Source of the DNA: Euperipatoides rowelli
Taxonomy: Eukaryota > Onychophora > Udeonychophora > Euonychophora > Peripatopsidae
Assembly: GCA_003024985.2 (NCBI GenBank)
Contig: PXIH01S0021075.1
Reading direction: 5' to 3' (one strand)
DNA: 10,936 nt
A program made the position numbers and the translations under genes. Below, in pieces: positions 1 through 9,070 of the stretch; the first letter of the stretch is position 1; each line of letters begins with the position of its first letter. The notes under the pieces are model-generated. The model had not been told where the DNA came from. It ran no database searches and saw nothing but the letters and a program-made list of their open reading frames with translations.

Positions 1-37
1 TATCAAATTTATTAAATGAGAAAAAAATCCATTTTCT

Positions 38-49
38 CCCCCCCCCCCC
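38..49. repeat. poly-C tract (12 C)
   Basis: A run of 12 cytosines stands in otherwise AT-rich DNA. Such runs are prone to length error and polymorphism, so the exact length may be unreliable. Confidence 0.9.
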
Positions 50-2687
50 ATCTAATATTGGAACCATTTAATGAATAGGCTACCTATTCATATTAGTAAT
101 TCAAAATTTGTTTAATTTCTGGGTAAGTTTTTAAGTAGTTGTAGATTTATGTTTGTAAACAATACAATATTTCTTACAAGTTATGCTCCATATTTTTTAG
201 TTATTATAGAGATTGAAGCCGTGTGTGTTCACAATGCTTGCACTCACTCAAATAAAAATACATCAACGTTTTATATCCAGGATGCTTTGTATTCAATGAT
301 GCCTTTTAACATAAGCATAAGGCTTGGATAATGAATTCAAATAATAATTTAAAAAAAAAGTTATATTTAAAGAATTTACAATATCTGATATTACGCTAAA
401 TCAAAGTAATAAAAATAGATTTGCGCTCAGAACATTTCAAGATCATTAAATTCTTTTCACCATTTAGTGCACATAAGGAATGCCTTTCTTCAATGAGATG
501 ACCATGTAAATAATGTCATAAAAGGTAATTTCAACCGATTTGTTGCTGTTGCATCTTTAAGACCAAACTGTTCACTATTCACACGTCTCAATATATTTTC
601 TGCATTGCTTTGGAATAATTTACACAAATTTCCAGTTTTTTTTTTTAGTCATAGAATGATTTATATGGTAAACAGGCTCTGATTTTTATGGTATATGATT
701 ACATATTGATTACGGTATTTAATGTTGAAATTTGCCAGTAATCTATCTGGAAATTTTTAGAATATAATGAAGACATTTGGAAAATCTTCACTTTTTGGAG
801 CTCGTCAAATATAGTCAAGTTTTAGCTACATGTGCTAATATCATATTTAAGACCCGTATTTTGGTTTTCACTCTAGTGTCCTTCTGTAACCAAATGTCTT
901 TCTAACTTAGTAATAGGGTCAGGGATCTAAATCTGGATGTAATTTTATTCTATATTAATCATGAACAAAGACATGATTAAAATTTAAATTTTTATTGTAA
1001 TGCAGTTTAAAATTCCAATATTTTTTAAATTTTTTAATTTATTTTTACTCAACATAATATAGTTATATACTGTATGATCACTTAGTTAACTGGAAGATTC
1101 AGGCAAATCTTTAAAAGTCTTACACTGTAGGCAACATAACTTCTAGTTATCAAAGCACCAAATAAAAAATTATCCCTAATCAATTGCTTTTTTAATTTTT
1201 AGTCTTACCAACAGGGTTTTAAAATAAATTGGTTAAAATTTAATAATTGCAATTTATAGATCACAATCAGTAGCCAAACCAATGGTCCCAAAGTCAGGAT
1301 AGACTAATGAGGTTGGAATTTTCCAAATAATACAATTTTTTTTAGAGAAATTGTGGAATGTAATTTCTAACATTATTTGAGGATTCTGTGTGTCATTAAA
1401 AGTCTCTGACCCAGATGCAACAAATTTTTGCACTTCTGTACTTTAGACAAAATTTGAGAATAAGCTGAATAAGAATGGTGAAGATACAAGTTGATCGTCA
1501 GCCCGGAAATATTTACTTTGTGCACTTGTATTCTGAAAAAAAGTTTGTAAATTAGCAAGACGGTAACTATGATATCTAAGTTAATTACTGACAAGTTATT
1601 TTTTAAAAAAAGATGGGAATAAATTTTAACTGGTTGACACCAAAATCATCTGGTCCTTATTATAGTTTTTTTTTTTTAATAAAATCATTTCATTTCAGAA
1701 TTAGAGTTTTAAGCTCGTAAATGCTAAAATTTTCTTAGATTTTTATGACAAAAGGTGATAAAATTTTGGCATATCTCTAAATTTTTTTCATTTTTCTATA
1801 ATACTATGCAATTTTGTGTTAAAAATAGAAGTAAAAAATAAATTTTACTGCCATCATAATAATGAACACATGTAATAATCTTTTTTATAACAATTTTCAA
1901 GTTTGTTCTTAAAATAGGTAACCAACCGTTCACTAATTTATTACATTTTTCTGGTGAAAATTTATTTTAGAAAATATAACATAAAATTTTAAGTTTTATT
2001 TACTACACAAGAGGATTTTTAGCAATGGGCTTAATTTTTGAAAAAAAGAATTCATGATAATTATGTTAAAGAACAGAAATAGAAAACTTTTGTTCAGAAG
2101 AAGCATTTTTGAAAGTATCCGAATTACTATACAAGACCTATATAAGATTACAAATTATAATTAAAAAATATTTTGAACCAGGTTACTATAACAGTTGAGT
2201 TCTGTTATTTAAAAAATATGTGCCTGTAGCTTGTCAAATCTTTCGTGAAATTTTCCTTACTTATTTTTAATGAGAAAGAAGAATAAAAAAATCAGTAAGT
2301 CTAGAAAAGTAGAAGTGCTTTCTTATTCTATTTACCCAAAGGCTACACAGTATTTAAAGAATTTTAATGTAACATAAAAAAAGTTAACCTATAGTCTAAG
2401 CTTGTAAACTATTGAACTATGTTTGAAAACAAATTACAAGATCTTTTTTTGATTTTAAAAAATAAATACGAGTTCTTTTATTAAAAAAATTTTTGAATAA
2501 CATCTTTTTTTTTTTCATTTTAAAAAAAAAAACATTTTATTTTGAGAATTACTTTTTTTGGAAATCATAATTTTAAGAGCCTATTAGTTTTTAGTGCCCT
2601 AATGTGAATCTTTCAAGGCTTAAATAGCTACTGGATTTTTTTTGTCANTATCACCAATTGTGTGATAATTTCCCACATAACCAATCA
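50..2687. other. AT-rich non-coding stretch, no gene seen
   Basis: There are stops in all frames and numerous short A/T runs. The longest reading frames (a 60-codon frame at 149-331 and a 73-codon frame on the minus strand at 1373-1594) have no recognisable domain, no codon signal and nothing beyond chance expectation. I see no RNA gene, transposon end or tandem array here. One unresolved base is at 2648. Confidence 0.7.
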
Positions 2688-2706
2688 CCCCCCCCCCAAA
2701 AAAAAA
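2688..2706. repeat. poly-C followed directly by poly-A (C10 A9)
   Basis: Ten C are followed immediately by nine A. This is the second C-tract of the window and is equally sensitive to sequencing slippage. Confidence 0.9.
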
Positions 2707-3713
2707 GGTAGCCTACTGTAGCTAAGCTCTATCTTTGTTCCTTAGCTTAGCAATTAAATTTCAATAGTGAAAAACTTTGTTAATTCATAACTTAAACATC
2801 CTATAATTTTTTTCTCTATGAAATGGATCAATTTTATTACTCTTTTAATACGTCTTTTTTGATGGGAATATCTTCAGTACTTCATACATAAATTAGGATA
2901 TTCCGATAGTTTTTTNAAAAAAAATTTGAACGATTTTAAACTTGCTTAGTTGAAATTTTATGTTGTGGATTTCACATTTAATGTTATACAAAAAATAATT
3001 TTAGAAGTTTTTTTTCCCCACATATCATTTCCAGGAATTGCATAAGTAGGCTATTGTTCTTAATTTTAAGTACCGGAAGCTACTGCATATTCAGTACAGT
3101 AAGAGTTATTTTTACTTTATTTATTCTATTCATAACCTTAAAAAAAAAGTAGAGGCTTATATAATTATATTTTATATACTGTCATGCCTAAAATAATATT
3201 TTAATGACTACAATTTTTTTTTAATTGGATTTTGGGTTGCATGTAATTGATGAATAGTAGCTCAATTAGTCAATCTCATAATAAAAATTAAAGAAAACCA
3301 CATAAAAAGTTTTTATAAATAATATATGCATTGATAAAAATTATAGTGTAAGCTAAAATAATTGCCACAAGCCTACAACTCACAGTAGCCCGCTTCGAGA
3401 AAGTATATATATATTTTTTAAATTTTAATTATTATTGAAATTTGGGCCAATTTGATTGTTGACAACTTTTAAGGCTATAAACAACAACAAAAGAGTGACC
3501 ACTTCTGTAAGTTTCAATTTTTATAAATTAAAATTAAATTATGATTCATATTAATGCACTAATTAGTGCCTTCAGTTGATAAAATAACTAAAAAATAAAA
3601 ATAAAAACATCACACAACTGGAGAAAATTTTCCACAACTTTAAAAATATGTTAAATTTTGTAGCAATATATACTGTACGCATTTTATCATTGGGCTCCTT
3701 ATTCTTTTTAACA
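2707..3713. other. AT-rich non-coding stretch downstream of the gene
   Basis: No reading frame of note is present. The right-hand part is the presumed 3' flank of the minus-strand ATPase/nuclease gene. It contains TAGCCTAC/GTAGGCTA words at 2709 and 3046, a short TA repeat near 3405 and one unresolved base at 2916. No inverted repeat flanks the gene on this side that would mark a transposon boundary. Confidence 0.65.
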
Positions 3714-3719
3714 TTTATT
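3714..3719 (-). promoter_or_regulatory. polyadenylation hexamer AATAAA overlapping the stop codon
   Basis: The last codon and stop (GAA TAA) plus the next base form a perfect AATAAA on the minus strand. A weaker GATAAA variant lies at 3688-3683, and a GU-rich stretch follows at roughly 3610-3625. If used, the mRNA would have a 3'UTR of only tens of bases. The hexamer is frequent in AT-rich DNA, so its use is an inference. Confidence 0.3.
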
Positions 3720-5856
3720 CCCGGCTCATTGCATCATCTTTTGTACTAGCACAGCTATCGTCACTATGCTTTGCGTGTTTTCTTGACAAGGGATCATCAT
3801 CTGAATACTCATGATTCCTCTTTAAAGATCCTTGTGGAGTAGAAGGGGCAGGTTGATTTGCCTTTTGCACATAAGCCCATTCAGTATTTTGATCATATTC
3901 CTCTTGTTTTTCCATAGCAATTCTAACCTCTCTACCAGCAAAAGCTGCAGATATAAATACTTTATACCCCCTCTCATTTAAACTTCGTAGGGAATCTAGT
4001 TCATCCAGTTTTTGCCAATATTTTAATGTTTTTATTTGATCCATTCCTTGTTTTACTAATCTATCCAATTTTGTTTCATCTCTACCTCTTTTAAGCTCTA
4101 TTATAAAACTTACACCTCTGGCATACTCATTTATGCTTTTGTCAATAGCCTTACTTGCTATGAATATGTTTAATCTTTCTTCTACTGCATTGTCTTTAGA
4201 TTTAATCAAATGTGTTTTGTTCAAACGGTATAACAGCCCTAAAAAAAACATCTTGTAAGATTGTTCTAATGGGAGTCTGTTAGTATAAACCCTAGGAAAA
4301 GTATCAACAGAATTAAAGCAAGTATAAATATACGATTTCAGCTCTTTCCTGAATTTATCCTGATCAGCTTTTATTAAAAATTCTGTAAATTTACTGTCAA
4401 TATTAAATTGAGAGTAGATTTCTAGTTGACTCTTTACAGAGTCCATGAATACTTTTTGAACCTCGGAATTTGGTATTTTCAAAAGACAGTAGTCACTTTG
4501 AAAATCCGGTGAAACTACTGTTAAATATCCAGAATTGACAAGTAAGTAGGCAAGAACCTTTTCAGTATTTATGTAATCAATGGGAGAATACTCAAGAAGT
4601 GAAGTATTTTTATCAAATTTTAGCTTCAATTCTTTTCCCTGACTGAGTAATATGACTCGATTAATTAAATCTTTATCTTCTCCATTCTGAATTTTTCTTC
4701 CCAATATTGCATTAGTACTGCTTCGACTCCAATAGCTTTCAGGTTTTGTTATACTCTCTAAAGCTAGAATATCTTTTAAATAATTAATTACAGACCATGG
4801 AGTAAAAAATTCTAACGTATCCCCATAAGGTATTGTTATATTATAACCACCATACCATGTTTCTAGATTTTTAATAATTATGTTGCTTTGTTCTTCACTA
4901 AAATCTAGTTGGTCTAATAACTGTGTTTTAATTTCTTCCCTTGAAAAGCCATAATTTTTATAAAAACCCACATCAGCAATACCATAGATCTTTATATTAT
5001 CAAGACCAGAACACTCTTCTCTTTTTAGAGTATCAAATATTCCAGTTAGTATCAACTTTTCCAAACATTTATTGCCTTTGCCACAAGCTGATAAAATATT
5101 TGTTATGAGCTCTGCAGTATCGATAAGAAATTGATGTAACTCATCGTCTTTTCTGTCCATGTATTTTTCTATAATATGATTTACAGGTCTATCATACTCA
5201 TCTACTAATATATAAACTTTTTGTTCAAAGTGTTTTTCGAGTAATTCACTTAGGAACTTTAAGCTATTTTGTATTGCAACTATTTCCATATCTTCATCTA
5301 AATATTTCTGAAACTTTTTCTTTTCATCATCAGCTAAATAATTGCTATTGCTTAAATAACGGTGATTTCTATAGAGATTACAGATTATATCTTTCAGTTT
5401 TAACTCTACGTCTTTGCTGCTATTTCCTATAGCATCTTTAAAAGACACAAATATTACTGGGAATTTGCCTTGACGCTTCATGATATGTTCATATTGGGTA
5501 ATCTTTAAGGGTTGGAGTTCTTTAATTTCATCAAATCCCAAATTTATTGTGCCACCTTCAAAAAGTATGTTGTTGACTTTTTGGTCATAGTGAAGAGAAC
5601 TACCATCTCTTTTGTTAACTTCAATTTCAAGGAATCGCTGGATCATGCTCATATTTAAGGATTTTCCCCATCTACGTGGACGGGTAATCAGTATCGCTCC
5701 CTCATCACTATCTATAATTTCTTGTATTAATAAACTTTTGTCTACAAATATATCAGATTTTGTTACTAATGTTTTGAAATCATCATCAACAGGAATTGTA
5801 ATTTTTCTAGACATTGTCATCTTCATAATAGAATTCTCTATTGTTTCTTTAAGCAT
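3715..5856 (-). CDS. AAA-ATPase-like / PD-(D/E)XK nuclease-fold protein, 713 aa, bacterial-type architecture in a eukaryotic setting
   Basis: Seen: one uninterrupted frame. The N-terminal P-loop ATPase-like domain covers roughly residues 18-390: FVDKSLLI (37-44), atypical Walker A RPRRWGKS (59-66), Walker B ILVDEYDRP (216-224), TGIFDT (271-276), SGLDNIKIYGI (283-293), WYGGY (334-338), PWSVINYL (353-360) and SYW (374-376). A linker with IPNSEV (461-466) and FFLGLLYRL (537-545) leads to a nuclease-fold domain: RLNIFI (561-566), IIELK (585-589), DQIKTLKYW (606-614), AAFAGREV (637-644). Known: this order matches the Pfam families AAA-ATPase_like and PDDEXK_9, common in Bacteroidetes, Clostridia and endosymbionts; their biochemical role is mostly unknown. 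Odd: Asn563 stands where the family normally has catalytic Asp, so nuclease activity is doubtful. The tail (about 650-713) is low-complexity and carries a bipartite NLS-like pattern, KR at 679-680 and RKHAK at 692-696. The start is the first ATG after an in-frame TAA 15 nt upstream; Met11, 13 or 15 would also keep the domain whole. No neighbouring gene was found. Function in the host is unknown. Confidence 0.9.
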   Translation of the reverse strand: MLKETIENSIMKMTMSRKITIPVDDDFKTLVTKSDIFVDKSLLIQEIIDSDEGAILITRPRRWGKSLNMSMIQRFLEIEVNKRDGSSLHYDQKVNNILFEGGTINLGFDEIKELQPLKITQYEHIMKRQGKFPVIFVSFKDAIGNSSKDVELKLKDIICNLYRNHRYLSNSNYLADDEKKKFQKYLDEDMEIVAIQNSLKFLSELLEKHFEQKVYILVDEYDRPVNHIIEKYMDRKDDELHQFLIDTAELITNILSACGKGNKCLEKLILTGIFDTLKREECSGLDNIKIYGIADVGFYKNYGFSREEIKTQLLDQLDFSEEQSNIIIKNLETWYGGYNITIPYGDTLEFFTPWSVINYLKDILALESITKPESYWSRSSTNAILGRKIQNGEDKDLINRVILLSQGKELKLKFDKNTSLLEYSPIDYINTEKVLAYLLVNSGYLTVVSPDFQSDYCLLKIPNSEVQKVFMDSVKSQLEIYSQFNIDSKFTEFLIKADQDKFRKELKSYIYTCFNSVDTFPRVYTNRLPLEQSYKMFFLGLLYRLNKTHLIKSKDNAVEERLNIFIASKAIDKSINEYARGVSFIIELKRGRDETKLDRLVKQGMDQIKTLKYWQKLDELDSLRSLNERGYKVFISAAFAGREVRIAMEKQEEYDQNTEWAYVQKANQPAPSTPQGSLKRNHEYSDDDPLSRKHAKHSDDSCASTKDDAMSRE

Positions 5857-5956
5857 AAAGCCACAAAATTAATGCATTTTAAAATGCAATATGATAAGTT
5901 AGACTTAGTATAATTCTTCTGTTGTAAAGCTTTTGGTTGAATCAAACAGGAAAAAT
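5857..5956 (-). other. predicted 5' untranslated exon segment of the ATPase/nuclease gene
   Basis: This 100-nt segment lies between a strong minus-strand splice acceptor (AG at 5958-5957) and the start codon. It contains an in-frame TAA just upstream of the ATG, so coding sequence does not continue through it. It also holds a minimal upstream reading frame (ATG CAT TAA, 5877 to 5869), which could slightly affect translation. The exon assignment is inferred from splice-site shape only; no transcript evidence is available. Confidence 0.4.
5873..5888. repeat. 16-bp perfect palindrome upstream of the start codon
   Basis: TGCATTTTAAAATGCA is perfectly self-complementary and lies 16 nt upstream of the ATG of the minus-strand gene, within its predicted 5' leader. 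It could be a dimeric factor site or form a small stem in the RNA. It may also be chance in AT-rich DNA. Confidence 0.4.
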
Positions 5957-5986
5957 CTAAAGAAAAAGAGAAGAAAAAGATATTAG
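5957..5986 (-). other. predicted 3' splice site (branch point, polypyrimidine tract, AG)
   Basis: On the minus strand, a CTAAT branch-like motif (5986-5982) is followed by a nearly unbroken pyrimidine tract (about 5979-5959) ending in TTTAG at 5957. This is a textbook metazoan acceptor, the best on this strand near the gene, and it sits 100 nt before the start codon. It suggests that a 5'UTR intron precedes a single coding exon. Partner donors could be the GTAAGT at 6343-6338 (intron of 387 nt) or the GTAAGTATG at 6770-6762. The choice between them, or a more distant donor, cannot be made from sequence alone. Confidence 0.45.
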
Positions 5987-6337
5987 GGTAAATTAAATTC
6001 TACAAATTAAAAAAAAAAATCATAAAATATTTGTTCAAATAAAAACGATCAAAAACAAAGAAAGCCTTAAGCCATTATAAAATTCAAGTTTCAGAATTTA
6101 AAAATTCAAAAATTTTTTAAAAGTAATTGTCAAAATACATGTAGGCCTAGCCTACCTATCAATAATTTTAATAAATTGAAATTTCTCTGTAATTTTTTTT
6201 AAAAAAAAAAGTGTCTGAAGCCAAAAAAAAAAAATTAGGCCTAGAGAGAAAATCTCAAGCTTAGATTAAAAGTATTGATGACTTTCATTAAATGTCTTCT
6301 AGTGCTGTAAGGAAGACACTGCAGTACAGTAATTATA

Positions 6338-6343
6338 ACTTAC
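6338..6343 (-). other. candidate 5' splice donor (GTAAGT)
   Basis: The minus strand reads ACA|GTAAGTTA here, a good match to the metazoan donor consensus. It lies 387 nt upstream of the predicted acceptor at 5957. Another good donor, CTC|GTAAGTATG, begins at 6770. AT-rich DNA yields such hexamers by chance, so this is a candidate only. Confidence 0.2.
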
Positions 6344-6761
6344 TGTAAGTACAAAATTTGACCATAACTGAAGCATTACTACTTTCAAAAGGTCTTGAGT
6401 GCCAAAAAAAAAAAAGATACTGTAATCATTTTTAAGGCCTATAAGCCAAATGTAATAAAGTTTCAATAAAGTCATGTAGAAATTTAAGGTCCCTATTACT
6501 GCAGACACACTATCATTTTGCTGTTCCCACAATGTTTAAAATGTTTGCCATCCACAAAATAATTGTCATGAACTTGTCATAAAAAGTTAAATATTTTATT
6601 AATTTATTTTAAATAATTATGGAGCATCATTTGAAGACTAGCTGCAGTTAATTTTAATCTAATCAACACTTCAGGTTAAGGCCACAAGAAAGATGATAGA
6701 TGAATAATGTGGTTTATAAATTGTGTCAACAAGAAATCATTCCCGTATAATTGCTTAAAAT

Positions 6762-6770
6762 CATACTTAC
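6762..6770 (-). other. candidate 5' splice donor (GTAAGTATG)
   Basis: The minus strand reads CTC|GTAAGTATG, with full U1-type pairing from +1 to +6. Paired with the acceptor at 5957 it would define an intron of about 814 nt in the 5' leader of the ATPase/nuclease gene. It is an alternative to the donor at 6343; nothing in the sequence decides between them. Confidence 0.2.
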
Positions 6771-6928
6771 GAGCAAATAATAAACTTATTTTAATTATAT
6801 CAATTAATCTAATATTTTTTTAAAGTTTTAAATGTAATACATATTACCACGAATGACTTTGCTAATGTTGTATTGTTTTTTTAACCATGCCATGTTTTCT
6901 AATGTTTAAATTCTAGGAGTTTATTTCA

Positions 6929-6952
6929 ACCAAGGACAGGCCTGTGGTTGGT
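6929..6952. repeat. 24-bp near-perfect palindrome centred on AGGCCT
   Basis: The sequence runs ACCAA-GG-ACAGGCCTGT-GG-TTGGT. All bases pair in the palindrome except two symmetric GG/GG positions. It is notably GC-rich for its surroundings. Its spacing would suit a dimeric DNA-binding factor, but no protein is implied by the sequence alone. Confidence 0.5.
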
Positions 6953-7110
6953 ATTCATGACATTACGCTCAGACTCCATTCTATAGTCAATGTTAGTCAT
7001 GCCTGATTAGAATATTTCAAGAGCCGTGCAAATTATTTACTTTTGGATAATAATAATGTATGTACCGTATTACAGTTTAAATCAAATCCATTATTTAATT
7101 TCATAATGAG

Positions 7111-7154
7111 CACGTGTATTTGTAAACATAATGAAATCATTTTGTAAACAAAAT
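7111..7154. promoter_or_regulatory. candidate cis-regulatory cluster: E-box plus two forkhead-type sites
   Basis: A perfect E-box CACGTG (7111-7116) is followed by TGTAAACA at 7121-7128 and again at 7143-7150. Each contains GTAAACA, the consensus core for forkhead (FOX) factors, and the two copies start exactly 22 bp apart, about two helical turns. The second copy sits inside a symmetric ATTTTG-TAAA-CAAAAT. Regulatory function is inferred from motif identity and spacing only; another TGTAAACA occurs at 154-161. Confidence 0.3.
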
Positions 7155-7305
7155 GGCATCTGTTATTGTTAGCCAAGATGTTGCATACAATAATCATAGA
7201 TGGGTGATTTTACAGAAAACCTGTATTTATGTCACAGAATAATAAATTGAAAATTATTTAAAATATTTGTCATTTCAAAAATTCAAATTCACATATTCAA
7301 AATAT

Positions 7306-7321
7306 ACAGTAGGCCTACTGT
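7306..7321. repeat. 16-bp perfect palindrome centred on AGGCCT
   Basis: ACAGTAGGCCTACTGT is fully self-complementary. It combines the recurring TAGGCCTA and TACTGTA words seen elsewhere in the window, so it appears to be the palindromic form of a motif dispersed across this genome. Confidence 0.6.
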
Positions 7322-9070
7322 TATTTGGTGCAATATTTTTTTTTGGAAATTTTATGTAATTGACAAAAAAAAAAAAGTTGTTAACAGAAGGTGATTTGTC
7401 ACTTCCGTGGACTGTCACAAGCCAGAGCTGACAATTTATAAAAATCACAGCTGCTTTATTTCCTAATATTTTCTAAATAGCCTACATAGTCTACACTGTA
7501 CATATTGACAAATCAGAAAATACTTTTAAAACTATCATATGCATGAGTTTATGTTAGGATATTTAATCAGTTAACNAAATTTCTTTAGTTAGTTAGCCTA
7601 CTTTGTGTTTTAAAAAAATATCTTCTTTTCATGCTATTTGAGGTTTTTCAATAAATTAATAAAATATAACATTATGGTACGGTATTTAATTTTTAAATGA
7701 CAGGCAACTTTTTATAATTTTTAACAAGAATAGATTTTTTCTAAAATATGTAACGTAAAATAATTTAGGCCGCAAAATACAATTTTATCAAAAATCTATT
7801 GGCTTATTCAGTATGATTTTTTTTTTTTTTACAATAAATAGTCATGTATTGGCTATTAAATACTGATTAATTCAATGAGCGGTGTTTTGGGTTTATTATT
7901 TCTATTTTCTTATCACATTATCAGTCATAACTTGGCTTTCAAGTTGGAAGCATAAAAAAAAAAATTGAGTGTTCAAATCTTTTATCTGAATTTTACTTGG
8001 AAAAATTCATTCAAATGAGAACAAAACAAACTACCGGTACTCTCATTTGTGGTAAGATTGAAATTAATAATAATATCAAGTAAAATGATCCAGCTTGTTA
8101 GTCTAATAAAATAAAGTTGTCAATAAATGCTTACAATGATTATTAGGTTAGGCTAGTTAATATGGTATAATTAAACTTGAAATACTTCCCCACAAAAATA
8201 TGTTTTAAAAAATATAAACATTTTAACTACGGTAATATAAGATTCAATGGTTTTGAAGGCAATGCCTATTTATTTTGTTGTAATAAATGTAACTTAAGTC
8301 CTGATTTTTCTCTCCTCCTCCCTCTCTTTCATCAGTTAAAAGGAAAATATGTCAATAAAGAATTAAATTTCTAAATTTTTTATCTTTGCTAACTTCAATT
8401 TCACTTTTAACAAAATCAAAATAACAGAACTGTAATTTAATATATTGTGTTTAAAATTAATAAGTTCTTTTTTTTATGAATAGTAATTTTGTGAGCAGAA
8501 TAGTAGAAAAATGAGACACATCACTATTCCTAAAGAACAGTGCTCAAAAAAATTAAAGTCTTACACTGCAATTCTATCAGCAATGGCTAATAAACTTCAA
8601 ACTGTAAAATAGGTTTCCAAATAGAAATAAACTTTGATTTCCCCGGAAAGTCACATCTCCTGGACTGGCCCCTGCCAGCCGTAAGTAAGGAAACACAAAA
8701 TTAAAATAATACTTGACGGTTGTGGCAAATACAAGCTTTGCTACTTAGCCTACATCAGCAAGGCTGAATGCACATTTAAATTTTCAATAGCAATAAAAAT
8801 GAATAAGTAGCATTAACTTGCGTAGTCTACTCAAGGAAGTGACTCGTTTATGACACGCTTACAAGCAGCAGCTAAATAAACATAAAAAAAAGTCACAAAC
8901 TAAAGTCAGTTGTCCCTGAATGCACAAGAAAATATAAAACAGAAATAAATAGAATATTAAAATACAAATTCCTTATAATACCTACCTTTCCTAAATACAG
9001 CCTGGATCAGTGTCTCTGGCTGCTATTCCTCAGAATAAAATCATGAAATATCTCTAAAAATAAAGAAACC

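Larger units (their letters stand above)
5987..9066. other. non-coding stretch upstream of the gene
   Basis: The short frames here (77 codons on the minus strand at 6299-6532, 65 codons on the plus strand at 8177-8374) show no recognisable domain. The region probably contains the 5' leader intron and promoter of the ATPase/nuclease gene, but I cannot place a transcription start. Listed separately are the palindromes, the E-box/forkhead cluster and the splice-site candidates. One unresolved base is at 7576. Confidence 0.6.

Noticed and set aside
149-331. 60-codon plus-strand reading frame as a small gene
   Set aside because: No domain, start context or repeat pattern was recognised, and frames of this length are expected by chance in 11 kb.
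1373-1594. 73-codon minus-strand reading frame
   Set aside because: It is hydrophobic and AT-codon driven, with no recognisable family and no supporting splice or promoter context.
3715-5856. The gene as cargo of a DNA transposon
   Set aside because: I found no matching terminal inverted repeats or target-site duplication bracketing it. A larger element extending beyond the window cannot be excluded.
5612-5872. 86-codon plus-strand reading frame
   Set aside because: It lies antisense to the N-terminal ATPase domain, whose motifs clearly identify the minus strand as coding.
6299-6532. 77-codon minus-strand frame as an upstream exon of the gene
   Set aside because: It has no similarity to the ATPase/nuclease family, and a stop codon lies in frame upstream of the main start, so it cannot be joined through contiguous sequence.
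8177-8374. 65-codon plus-strand frame with a cysteine pair, considered as a zinc-finger fragment
   Set aside because: Only CCNKC is present without the spaced partner Cys/His residues, and the tail comes from a pyrimidine tract.
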